Shown: piece by piece, positions 1 through 9,507 of the stretch | How the letters are laid out: each line of letters starts with the position of its first letter | Position numbering within the stretch: position 1 is the first letter of the stretch | Assembly (NCBI RefSeq): GCF_021922925.1 | Contig: NZ_CP040786.1 | Span: 186,001-250,000, forward strand | DNA: 64,000 nt | Direction of reading: 5' to 3' | Source of the DNA: Clavibacter phaseoli | Lineage (GTDB): Bacteria; Actinomycetota; Actinomycetes; Actinomycetales; Microbacteriaceae | Notes under the pieces: model-generated | Told to the model about the DNA's origin: nothing | Database searches by the model: none | The model's input: the letters and a program-made list of their open reading frames with translations, nothing else | Translations under genes and position numbers: made by a program

Positions 1-609
<609 letters not shown>

Positions 610-925
610 TTCGGTGTTCTCCTTCACGGGCAGGTACGTGCCCGACGATCCGTGGTGATGGATGTGATGCTCATGGCTCATCGCTGTGGGCGACGACGAC
701 CACCCGATGAGTATTGCACGGGGGCCCGAGGTCGGGAAGCCCGGCATGATGCGGATCGGCGGCTATTCCCCACCCGGGGACAGGGTGCCGCGGCCCTGTA
801 TCGTCTCCTGCGGCGTCGTCCCCGCGCCCGCCGCGTTGGCGCTTTCCCAGACTGGCCGCCTAGAGTCCTGAGGTCGTCCGGGAGCCCGCCCGCACCCGAC
901 TCCCCCATCCCCTGAGCGAGGATCC
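610..925. other. Divergent intergenic region, no gene seen
   Basis: This 316-base spacer separates the ABC ATPase (minus) from the DsbA-like gene (plus). A plausible plus-strand -10 TAGAGT lies at 861-866 with a weak TTGGCG at 836-841, about 60 bases before the DsbA-like start. The bases nearest the ATPase start hold its AAGGAG site. I see no clear operator palindrome and no convincing small ORF. Confidence 0.5.
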
Positions 926-1831
926 ATGAGCAGCACGCCGCCCGCGCACGAACCGCACGGCGGTCACCGACGACGCCGCGAGGCCGCGCGCGAGAAGGCG
1001 CGGCTCAACCGGATGAAGCAGCGCCGCCGGGATGTGTTCGGCCGCTACGCCATCCGCGGCGGCATCGCCGCGGCTCTGATCGCGGTCGTCGTGGTGGTGG
1101 GCCTCGTCGTCGTCCAGGGCGCCCGGCCGGCGGGACCCGGCCCCCAGAACATGGCGAGCGACGGCATCCTCATCGGCAAGGACCTCGCCGCGGTCCCCAC
1201 GCAGGCCCTCGACCCCGAGCAGGATCCGGTGCCCACCGAGTCCGAGGCCGCCGGCGTCGCCCACATCCGCGTCTACGTCGACTACCTCTGCACCGCGTGC
1301 AAGGAGTTCCAGGACACCAACGGCGCGCAGATGGAGGGCTGGCTCCAGTCGGGCGCCGCCACCGTCGAGATCCACCCCGTCGCCATCCTCACCAGCAAGT
1401 CGCAGGCCTACTCGATGCGGGCGGCCAACGCCGCCGCGTGCGTGGCCGACTCCGCTCCCGACGACTTCTGGGCGTTCAACTCCGCCCTCTTCGCGGAGCA
1501 GCCGGCCGAGCAGAGCACGGGCCTCAGCGACGACCGCATCGTCGAGCTCGCGGGGCAGGCGGGCGCCGGATCCTCCGACGTGGCGAAGTGCGTCTCCGAC
1601 CAGCGCTTCCAGTCGTGGGTGAACGCCGCGACCGATCGCGTCCTCGACGGCGAGATCCCCGACTCGAACGTCGAGAAGGTCGTGGGCGCGCCCATCATCG
1701 TCGTCGGCGACCGCCAGTACACGGGTCAGCCCGACGACGCGAAGGCGTTCGCGGCGTTCGTGCTCCAGGCCGCCGGCCAGGACGCGACGACGACGCCCGC
1801 GCCGTCCGAGACGCCGACGACCGCGCCGTAG
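926..1831 (+). CDS. Membrane-anchored DsbA-like thioredoxin-fold protein
   Basis: Likely an extracytoplasmic thiol-disulfide oxidoreductase of the Thioredoxin_4/DsbA family. The 301-residue protein has a basic cytoplasmic N-terminus (1-40), one transmembrane segment at about 44-64, and an outward thioredoxin-like domain with the redox motif CTAC at 122-125. A GAP sequence near 256 sits where the family has its cis-proline loop. The C-terminus is a Thr/Pro/Ala-rich tail. The ATG follows a GAGGATCC ribosome site. It probably stands alone; tRNA-Thr follows 41 bases after the stop. The substrate cannot be read from the sequence. Confidence 0.88.
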   Translation: MSSTPPAHEPHGGHRRRREAAREKARLNRMKQRRRDVFGRYAIRGGIAAALIAVVVVVGLVVVQGARPAGPGPQNMASDGILIGKDLAAVPTQALDPEQDPVPTESEAAGVAHIRVYVDYLCTACKEFQDTNGAQMEGWLQSGAATVEIHPVAILTSKSQAYSMRAANAAACVADSAPDDFWAFNSALFAEQPAEQSTGLSDDRIVELAGQAGAGSSDVAKCVSDQRFQSWVNAATDRVLDGEIPDSNVEKVVGAPIIVVGDRQYTGQPDDAKAFAAFVLQAAGQDATTTPAPSETPTTAP

Positions 1832-1872
1832 CGCTGCTCGTATGATGGATCGACGGTCCGCGAGGTCCGTCG

Positions 1873-1945
1873 GCCGGCCTGGCGCAATTGGTAGCGCACC
1901 GCACTTGTAATGCGGCGGTTACGGGTTCGAGTCCCGTGGCCGGCT
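1873..1945 (+). tRNA. tRNA-Thr (anticodon TGT)
   Basis: A complete cloverleaf of 73 bases can be folded. The acceptor arms GCCGGCC and GGCCGGC pair fully, the anticodon stem CCGCA/TGCGG encloses the loop CTTGTAA with anticodon TGT at 1906-1908, and the T arm is ACGGG/CCCGT around TTCGAGT. The 3' CCA is not encoded. A TATGAT -10 hexamer at 1841-1846 suggests its own promoter. Confidence 0.95.
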
Positions 1946-1960
1946 CTCCACGCTGCGACC

Positions 1961-2572
1961 TCAGTCGAGGACGGTGATCATCCGCTCGCCGTCCGCGGTC
2001 GACCGCGGGCCCTTGTCGTAGGCCGCGACGTCGCCGACGTAGAGCCAGCCGAGGAGGTCCTCTCCGTCGATCAGGCCGTGCATCCGTCGCACCGCGTCGC
2101 TGCGGGTCAGTCCCCCGGTGCGCCAGAACACGCCCCAGCCCCGCTCCTCGAGCAGCAGCGTGAGGGCGTGCGCGACACCGGCGGCGACCGCCTCCTGCTC
2201 CCAGTCCGGCACCTTGCGGCTCGGGGTGAGGCAGACGACCACGGCGACGAGCAGGCTCGCGCGGTGGGTCTTCTTGCGGTGCTTGCCGGATCCGGGATCG
2301 CCCGCCGCCTCGTCCATCGCGGCGCCGAGGCGGTCGCGCGCGCCCCCGCGGATCTCGATGACCCGCCAGGGCCGGAGCCCGCCGTGGTCGGCGAGCCGGG
2401 AGGCGGCCTCGACGAGCGGGACGAGCTCCTCGTGCGTCGGAGCGGCCTCGCCCACGGACGAGCGCGAGCGCCGACCGCGGAGCGCCTCCAGCACGGGTCC
2501 GCCGTGCGCGGGGGTGCCGGGCCCGGACGGGTCGGCGGCGCCGCCCGCCCGATGCCGCGGCACGTCGGTCAC
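1961..2572 (-). CDS. Nitroreductase family protein
   Basis: Flavin-dependent oxidoreductase of the nitroreductase fold (203 residues from the chosen start). The N-terminal RRSRSSVGE stretch near residue 35 resembles the FMN-contacting RRSxR segment, followed by an LVEAASRLADHGGLRPWR segment like the family's helix and N/LxPWR motif. The GWGVFWRTG segment lies in the region of the family's C-terminal flavin contacts. The GTG at 2572 is chosen because it overlaps the msrB stop as GTGA, the usual sign of translational coupling; the frame stays open further upstream, but only as an overlap of msrB. Together with msrB this suggests a redox-stress pair. The substrate is unknown. Confidence 0.8.
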   Translation of the reverse strand: MTDVPRHRAGGAADPSGPGTPAHGGPVLEALRGRRSRSSVGEAAPTHEELVPLVEAASRLADHGGLRPWRVIEIRGGARDRLGAAMDEAAGDPGSGKHRKKTHRASLLVAVVVCLTPSRKVPDWEQEAVAAGVAHALTLLLEERGWGVFWRTGGLTRSDAVRRMHGLIDGEDLLGWLYVGDVAAYDKGPRSTADGERMITVLD

Positions 2573-2970
2573 TCCGCGGTGCGGAACGACATGGAGACCG
2601 AGTTCATGCAGAACCGGTCGCCGGTGGGGGTCTGCGGCGCGTCGTCGAAGACGTGCCCGAGGTGCGAACCGCAGCGGGCGCAGACGACCTCGACGCGCTT
2701 CATGCCGAGGCTCGTGTCCGTGTACAGCTTGACGGCGTCGCTCTCCTTGGGCGCGTAGAAGCTCGGCCACCCGCAGTGCGAGTCAAACTTGGTGTCGCTC
2801 GTGAAGAGCTCGGCGCCACAGGCCTTGCACCCGTAGACGCCGGTGCGCTCCTCGTCCAGCAGCTCGCCGGTCCAGGGGCGCTCGGTGGCCTGCTGGCGCA
2901 GCACCGCGTACTCCTCCGGGGAGAGCTCCTGGCGCCACTCGTCGTCGGTCTTCTCGATCTCGTAGGCCAT
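2569..2970 (-). CDS. msrB: Peptide-methionine (R)-S-oxide reductase MsrB
   Basis: Reduces methionine-R-sulfoxide in proteins using thioredoxin. At 133 residues it is full length. Two zinc-binding CxxC pairs are visible (Cys48/Cys51 and Cys97/Cys100), as is the catalytic RFCMN motif with Cys121. Cys66 in the SHCGWPSF segment is a candidate resolving cysteine. The upstream sequence carries an AAAGGA-type ribosome site. It is the first gene of a two-gene unit with the coupled nitroreductase. Confidence 0.97.
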   Translation of the reverse strand: MAYEIEKTDDEWRQELSPEEYAVLRQQATERPWTGELLDEERTGVYGCKACGAELFTSDTKFDSHCGWPSFYAPKESDAVKLYTDTSLGMKRVEVVCARCGSHLGHVFDDAPQTPTGDRFCMNSVSMSFRTAE

Positions 2971-3173
2971 GTGCGGGTCCTTTCTCGCTGGTCGATCCTA
3001 GGGGCGGCGTCCCAGCGCGCCTCCATGGTCAACCGCAGCGGGGCCCCGTCGATTCCTGCATGCGGGGGAGGATCCCGTCCGGGAGGCCGGCGCTCCGGCG
3101 GGCGCATCGCGTTGCACGGACACCCCGGGGAGCTGCGCGGGGCGCTCAGCGAGCCGCACCTAGTATGTGGGGA

Positions 3174-3524
3174 ATGTCGGGGAAGGAGCATGCCGTGGAC
3201 CAGCGCGATGCCCGCTCCGCGACCGCCCCGACGGCCGGGCAGCACCCGGCGGTCGAGCTCGACGAACGCGGGCGCGCGGTCCTCGACTTCGAGCGGGACT
3301 GGACGCGTCACGCAGGGGCGAAGGAGGAGGCCATCCGCCAGGCCTTCGGCCTCTCCGCCACGCGCTACTACCAGCTGCTCGGATCCCTGCTCGAGACGCG
3401 CCAGGCCCTCGCCTACGACCCTCTGCTCGTCGGGCGCCTCCTGCGCCTCCGCGAGACCCGCGCCGCCGCCCGTGCGGCCCGAGCCCTCCCCACCGGTCTC
3501 CCGCACCGCCCGACCGCACGCTGA
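3174..3524 (+). CDS. DUF3263 domain protein
   Basis: A 116-residue protein of the actinobacterial DUF3263 family, function unknown. The conserved core is the helical segment beginning VLDFERDWTRHAGAKEEAI, then FGLSATRYYQLL, reminiscent of a small helix-turn-helix, and a basic Arg/Ala-rich tail. The ATG at 3174 is chosen because a TAGTAT -10 element lies seven bases upstream (3161-3166), as in other probably leaderless genes of this window. A GTG at 3195 with an AAGGAG site six bases ahead is the alternative. The LytR_C gene follows after 33 bases, as is common in relatives. Confidence 0.85.
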   Translation: MSGKEHAVDQRDARSATAPTAGQHPAVELDERGRAVLDFERDWTRHAGAKEEAIRQAFGLSATRYYQLLGSLLETRQALAYDPLLVGRLLRLRETRAAARAARALPTGLPHRPTAR

Positions 3525-3557
3525 CCCCGCGCCCCACCGAGGAGACACGAGACCCGC

Positions 3558-4130
3558 ATGCCCTCCCACGCTCCCGACCGCTTCGACGACGTCCCCGGCG
3601 ACCTGAGCCGCGTGGGCGCGCATCGCGCGCCCCGTCCGAGGCACCACCGCTTCCGCGCCTTCGCCTGGGCGGCCCTCGCGACCGGCCTCCTCGTCGGCCT
3701 CGGCGTCGTCGGCCTCTTCGTGATCGACGACCGGGTGTCGTTCACGGACATCATCCCGAGCGGCGGGTCGTCCGAGGAGGCGGCGCCCACGGAGGCGCCG
3801 ACCGCGGCTCCCACCGCGGTGCCCGGCATGGTCGTGACGGTCCTCAACGGCACGAGGACCTCGGGTCTCTCCGCCCGAGCCGCGACCGCGCTCCAGGATG
3901 CGGGCTGGGCCATCGCGTCGCGGCTGAACGCCAGCTCCACCGACATCGCCACCACCACCGTCTACTACTACGACGCCGCGGACGAGGGCGCCGCCCGCGG
4001 CTTGGCGGCGGAGCTGGGCGTGGGGGACGTGGCGCAGTCCGAGCAGTTCCGTCCGGCGGCCGGCACCTCGGCGGCACAGTCGGCGAAGCTGACGGCCGTC
4101 CTCGGCGCCGACTACGCCGCCGAGGGCTGA
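3558..4130 (+). CDS. LytR C-terminal domain (LytR_C) membrane protein
   Basis: A 190-residue single-pass protein. It has a basic cytoplasmic N-terminus, a transmembrane helix at about 37-58, an Ala/Pro/Thr linker, and an outward domain starting VTVLNGTRTSGLS at about 93, the hallmark of LytR_C (PF13399). This domain occurs at the C-terminus of LytR-CpsA-Psr enzymes and as stand-alone proteins like this one. The catalytic LCP domain is absent, so a role in cell-wall glycopolymer attachment can only be inferred. It lies just downstream of the DUF3263 gene, probably in the same transcript. Confidence 0.85.
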   Translation: MPSHAPDRFDDVPGDLSRVGAHRAPRPRHHRFRAFAWAALATGLLVGLGVVGLFVIDDRVSFTDIIPSGGSSEEAAPTEAPTAAPTAVPGMVVTVLNGTRTSGLSARAATALQDAGWAIASRLNASSTDIATTTVYYYDAADEGAARGLAAELGVGDVAQSEQFRPAAGTSAAQSAKLTAVLGADYAAEG

Positions 4131-4204
4131 TCCGCCTCCGCCTCTTCCCGCCTACCCGTGGCCGTGGCCGTGGAGTAACCCGACGGGGCGCCGCCGGCCC
4201 TGTC

Positions 4205-4358
4205 TAGGGTGCTGCCTGGTCGCACGCCCGCCGCGTACCAGGTGCTGCGCGCCGTACGTCCCGAGGGCGTGGCGCGGGGTCGATGCAGGGCTCCGCGGCC
4301 GACCCGGGGGTGGCGGCACCGCGCTCCCGACACCGCGCATTCGCACATGGAGAAGCAC
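4205..4358 (+). promoter_or_regulatory. Probable promoter and long 5' leader of cold-shock gene
   Basis: A TAGGGT -10-like hexamer at 4205-4210 would give a leader of roughly 140 bases before the cold-shock gene. Long structured leaders that respond to temperature are typical of cspA-type genes. The leader is GC-rich and can form several hairpins. The assignment is inferred from the hexamer and the length only. Confidence 0.4.
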
Positions 4359-4577
4359 ATGGCCAACGGCACCGTGAAGTGGTTCAACGGGGAGAAGGGG
4401 TTCGGGTTCATCACCGTGGACGCCGTCGAGGGCGGTCCTGCCCAGCAGGACGTCTTCGTCCACTACTCGGCGATCGAGATGTCCGGCTACAAGGTCCTGG
4501 AGGAGGGGCAGCGCGTCGCCTTCGAGATCGGGCAGGGCTCCAAGGGCCTGCAGGCCGAGAACGTCACGCTGGCCTAG
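4359..4577 (+). CDS. Cold-shock protein (CspA family)
   Basis: A 72-residue single-stranded nucleic-acid chaperone made of one cold-shock domain. Both RNA-binding motifs are present: RNP1 in KGFGFIT and RNP2 in VFVHYSAI. The N-terminal GTVKWFN is diagnostic. The ATG at 4359 is preferred because a GGAGAAG ribosome site lies four bases upstream; the in-frame ATG at 4347 overlaps that site. A five-residue insertion (EGGPAQQ region) before RNP2 is seen in many actinobacterial members. Confidence 0.95.
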   Translation: MANGTVKWFNGEKGFGFITVDAVEGGPAQQDVFVHYSAIEMSGYKVLEEGQRVAFEIGQGSKGLQAENVTLA

Positions 4578-4655
4578 CGAGCCGCCCACCGCCGCGACGC
4601 CGCCGCCCGTCCGGGCGGCGTCGTCGTCGTGCTCCCGCGGGGTCGCCGCCTGTGA

Positions 4656-6389
<1,734 letters not shown>

Positions 6390-6435
6390 TCCGACCGGGC
6401 CGAAGCGGGAGCGCTCCGGCCCAGCAGCACGACCA

Positions 6436-6483
6436 GCACGACGAAGCGGGCGGTCCCTCACGGGGCCGCCCGCTTCGTCGTGC
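6436..6483. terminator. Bidirectional terminator hairpin between groEL and the WXG100 gene
   Basis: An almost perfect inverted repeat of about 20 bp (arms containing GACGAAGCGGGCGG and CCGCCCGCTTCGTC) separates two convergent genes. There is no U-run, which is usual for high-GC actinobacteria. Confidence 0.75.
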
Positions 6484-6518
6484 GCGGCACCGCGCGGGAA
6501 GGCGGCCGCCGGACCGCC

Positions 6519-6809
6519 CTAGTGGGCGAACATGCGGGCGTTGCCCTCCTCCACCTCCGCGTACTGCCGGGCGGCGGATCCCAGCGCCTGGTTGATGCTC
6601 GCCAGAGCCTCCTCGACGCGCTGCTGCGTCCCCTTCCACTCCGCGACCACGCCCTGGAACGCCGTCGCGGCGCTGCCGGACCACGACCCCTGCAGGTCGG
6701 CGAGCTGGCCGTGCAGCCCCGCGACCTCCGCCTGGATGCGGCCGATGCTGCCCTGGACGGCCGCGGTGGCCGACAGGACGGCCTCGCTGTCCACCTGGTA
6801 CCTCGTCAT
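6519..6809 (-). CDS. WXG100 family type VII secretion target (ESAT-6-like)
   Basis: A 96-residue helical hairpin protein. The Trp43-Ser-Gly45 turn sits between two helices, the defining WXG100 feature, and the length is standard. A strong GAAGGAGGAG ribosome site precedes the ATG. Such proteins are exported by ESX/Ess type VII machines as dimers. No EccC-type ATPase, second WXG100 gene or LXG toxin is within the window, so it is an orphan here. The C-terminal YxxxD/E export signal appears as YAEVEEGN near residue 83. Confidence 0.92.
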   Translation of the reverse strand: MTRYQVDSEAVLSATAAVQGSIGRIQAEVAGLHGQLADLQGSWSGSAATAFQGVVAEWKGTQQRVEEALASINQALGSAARQYAEVEEGNARMFAH

Positions 6810-6855
6810 GCGTCTCCTCCTTCTCGTCGTCGGACGGGCGGAGGCTACGCGGCGG

Positions 6856-8616
6856 TCAGGACGCGGGGGCTGCCGGAGCGCCGGCGGTGGGGGTCGCGGG
6901 GTTCTCGGAGCTGGGGAGGAGGGGCAGGATCACGCGGAAGGTCGCGCCGCCGCCCTCGGTCTCGACGACGTCGACCCGGCCGCGGTGCGCCGCGACGATG
7001 GCCGACACGATGGCGAGGCCGAGCCCGCTGCCGCCCGTCTCCCGGGTGCGCGACGTGTCGGCGCGCCAGAAGCGCTGGAAGATCTTCTCCCGGATCTGCG
7101 GGGGCACGCCGTCCCCGTGGTCGCGGACCTCGATGCGGGCTTCCCGCGCGGCCTCGTCCACGACGGTGGCGAGCTCGATCGGGCTGCCCGCGGGCGTGAA
7201 GCGCACCGCGTTGCCGATGAGGTTCGTCACCACCTGCCGGATCTTGTTCTCCTCCGCGGACACCATCGCGAAGCCCTCGGCGGGCACCCGGGCGTCGTCG
7301 TCGCCGGGACGGGCGGGAGCGAGGGCGTCCGTGGCGGTCTCGCCGGGACGGCGCGAGCGACGGGAGCGGAACCGGGACAGCGTGGCCCCGGCGAAGGCGA
7401 TGGGTCCGGTCACGTCGTTGCCCGTCACCGCCCCCGTGCCACGGAGCGCCTCCGGTGGCATCTCCTGCGTGGGCTCCAGGCCGTCGGCGTCGAGGATCGG
7501 GCCGACGGGGTTGACGAGCACGGGCGGGAGCGCCGTCACGGTGCGGGTCTGGGAGGACGCCATCGCGTCGAGCGCCGCGTCGCGGGCGATCGGGTAGAGG
7601 TCGACGGGCGCGAGCTGCAGCGGCTTGGTCTCGTCCAGGCGCGCGAGCTCTAGGAGGTCCTCGACCAGGCCGCCCATCCGGATGGCCTCCTTCTCGATGC
7701 GCTCCATCGCCTGCGAGACGTCCTCGGGCGTCTGCAGCGCCCCCATCCGGTACAGCTCGGCGTAGCCGCGCACCGAGACCAGCGGCGTTCGGAGCTCGTG
7801 GCTGGCGTCGCCGACGAAGCGCCGCATCTGGTCGATGGTCTTCGCGCGGTCGGCGAAGGCGCGGTCGATCCGACTGAGCATCATGTTGAGGGAGCGGTTG
7901 AGCCGCCCGACCTCGGTGTTCGGCGTCGCGCCCCCGAGGCGCTGGCCGAAGTCGCCGCCCGCGATGGCGGCCGCGGTGCGCTCGACCTCGCGCAGGGGGC
8001 CGAACGTGCTGGTCACCAGCATGCGGGTGACCGCGGCGCCGAGGACGACGACGGCGAGGCCGAAGCTCGCGAAGATCACGATGTACGTGGCGACGAGGTC
8101 GTCGACCTGCTCGAGCGGACGGGCGACGACGAGCGTCGAGTACTCCATGGCGTCCGGCGAGGCGTTCTGCGAGACACGGACGATGCCGTGCCACGCCTTC
8201 TTGCCGGAGTTGTCCGAGAAGACGACGATCTCGTTGTTGATCTGGGAGGCCCGCGCCAGGTCGAGGCCGAAGACGCGCGGGTGCTCGGCGGAGTCGCCCG
8301 ACCAGTTGTCGGCGAGGACGTCGCCCTGGGCGTCGAGGAGGACCACGAACCAGGCGGGATCGGCGGTCGCCACGTCGTCCTGCGTGAACGTGTCCGGCAT
8401 CGTGGCGTCGGTGTTGAGCACCTTCGGGAGCTGCGTGATCGTGACCCGGAGCTGCGCGTCGAGCTGGCTCACCATCTGCTGCCGCAGCAGGTACATGGTG
8501 CCGGCGCCGGAGACGAGGAGGCCCAGCAGGAGCAGGAGCACCGTGACGCTCGTGATCTTGGTGCGCAGGGAGACGTTGTTCCACTTCTCCGACACGTAGT
8601 CGTGCACTGGACGCAC
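6856..8616 (-). CDS. Sensor histidine kinase (two-component system)
   Basis: A 586-residue membrane kinase: first transmembrane segment about 21-44, an extracytoplasmic sensor region to about 175, second transmembrane segment about 177-200, HAMP about 201-255, HisKA with the phospho-acceptor His273 in SHELRTPL, and a HATPase with N-box Asn469, DHGDG at 499-503 and GGSGLGL at 528-534. Between the dimerisation helices and the ATPase lies an unusual 85-residue insert (about 365-449) rich in Arg, Pro, Gly and Asp. It follows the response-regulator gene by 123 bases. The organisation resembles MprB/TcrY-type kinases; the signal is unknown. Confidence 0.93.
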   Translation of the reverse strand: MRPVHDYVSEKWNNVSLRTKITSVTVLLLLLGLLVSGAGTMYLLRQQMVSQLDAQLRVTITQLPKVLNTDATMPDTFTQDDVATADPAWFVVLLDAQGDVLADNWSGDSAEHPRVFGLDLARASQINNEIVVFSDNSGKKAWHGIVRVSQNASPDAMEYSTLVVARPLEQVDDLVATYIVIFASFGLAVVVLGAAVTRMLVTSTFGPLREVERTAAAIAGGDFGQRLGGATPNTEVGRLNRSLNMMLSRIDRAFADRAKTIDQMRRFVGDASHELRTPLVSVRGYAELYRMGALQTPEDVSQAMERIEKEAIRMGGLVEDLLELARLDETKPLQLAPVDLYPIARDAALDAMASSQTRTVTALPPVLVNPVGPILDADGLEPTQEMPPEALRGTGAVTGNDVTGPIAFAGATLSRFRSRRSRRPGETATDALAPARPGDDDARVPAEGFAMVSAEENKIRQVVTNLIGNAVRFTPAGSPIELATVVDEAAREARIEVRDHGDGVPPQIREKIFQRFWRADTSRTRETGGSGLGLAIVSAIVAAHRGRVDVVETEGGGATFRVILPLLPSSENPATPTAGAPAAPAS

Positions 8617-8714
8617 CTCGTGTTCCCGTCTCGCTGACCTGAGTCACGAGGATAGGCGACCCAGCATGTGCGAACGGCCGAGCGCTGGGGGAGCGACCGG
8701 CCGTCCGGGTGGCG

Positions 8715-8733
8715 CGGACCCCTCAGGGGTCCG
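8715..8733 (-). terminator. Hairpin between response regulator and kinase genes
   Basis: CGGACCCC, three bases, GGGGTCCG: a perfect 8-bp stem a few bases after the regulator stop and about 100 bases before the kinase start. It may lower read-through so that regulator exceeds kinase. No U-run is present. Confidence 0.5.
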
Positions 8734-8739
8734 GAGGGC

Positions 8740-9432
8740 TCAGGACTTGGCGGCCTTGAGCATGTAGCCGAAGCCGCGCTTGGTCTGGATGACCGGCTCC
8801 GAGGAGTGCTGGTCGAGCTTGCGCCGCAGGTAGGAGATGTAGGACTCGACGATGCCGGCGTCGCCGTTGAAGTCGTACTCCCACACGTGGTCGAGGATCT
8901 GGGCCTTCGACAGGACGCGGTTGGGGTTGAGCATCAGGTAGCGCAGGAGCTTGAACTCGGTGGGGCTGAGCTCGATGGGCTCCTCGCCGACGAGGACCTC
9001 GTGAGTGTCCTGGTCCATGGTGAGCTCGCCCGCGCGGATGATCGCGTCCTCGTCCGCGTGCATGGTGCGGCGCAGGATCGCCTTGATGCGCGCGACGATC
9101 TCGTCGAGGCTGAACGGCTTCGTGACGTAGTCGTCGCCGCCCACGGTGAGGCCGGTGATCTTGTCCTCGGTGTCGTCCTTCGCCGTGAGGAAGAGGATGG
9201 GGGCCGTGTACCCGGCCGCGCGGAGGCGCTTGGTGACGCCGAAGCCGTTCATGTCGGGCAGCATCACGTCGAGGATGATGAGGTCGGGCTCCTCCTCGAG
9301 GACGGCCGAGATGGCCTGGGCGCCGTTGCCGACGGCGCGGACCGCGAACCCGGCGAACCGGAGGCTCGTGGTCAGCAGGTCGCGGATGTTGGGCTCGTCA
9401 TCGACGATAAGGATCTTCGGGCCATCGCTCAT
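8740..9432 (-). CDS. OmpR/PhoB family response regulator
   Basis: A 230-residue DNA-binding regulator. The receiver domain (about 5-118) has the acidic pair Asp11/Asp12, phospho-acceptor Asp55 in DLIILDVMLP, Thr83 and Lys105. The winged-helix domain (about 130-226) carries ELSPTEFKLLRYL and the RRKLD...IQTKRGFGYML wing. It is transcribed just ahead of the kinase gene and is its obvious partner. The ATG at 9432 starts MSDGPKILIVDDE. It resembles the TcrX/TrcR/PrrA group; targets are unknown. Confidence 0.96.
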   Translation of the reverse strand: MSDGPKILIVDDEPNIRDLLTTSLRFAGFAVRAVGNGAQAISAVLEEEPDLIILDVMLPDMNGFGVTKRLRAAGYTAPILFLTAKDDTEDKITGLTVGGDDYVTKPFSLDEIVARIKAILRRTMHADEDAIIRAGELTMDQDTHEVLVGEEPIELSPTEFKLLRYLMLNPNRVLSKAQILDHVWEYDFNGDAGIVESYISYLRRKLDQHSSEPVIQTKRGFGYMLKAAKS

Positions 9433-9507
9433 GGGATGAAGTATCTGCGCGCTCGCTGGGAGCCACCTGGATGCACGGAACAGGCCGTGGCTGGCGTCCT
9501 GCCCCGG

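Noticed and set aside
2573..2770. N-terminal extension of the nitroreductase to 2770
   Set aside because: It would overlap msrB by 200 bases and reads as Arg-rich noise; the GTGA overlap at 2572 gives a natural start.
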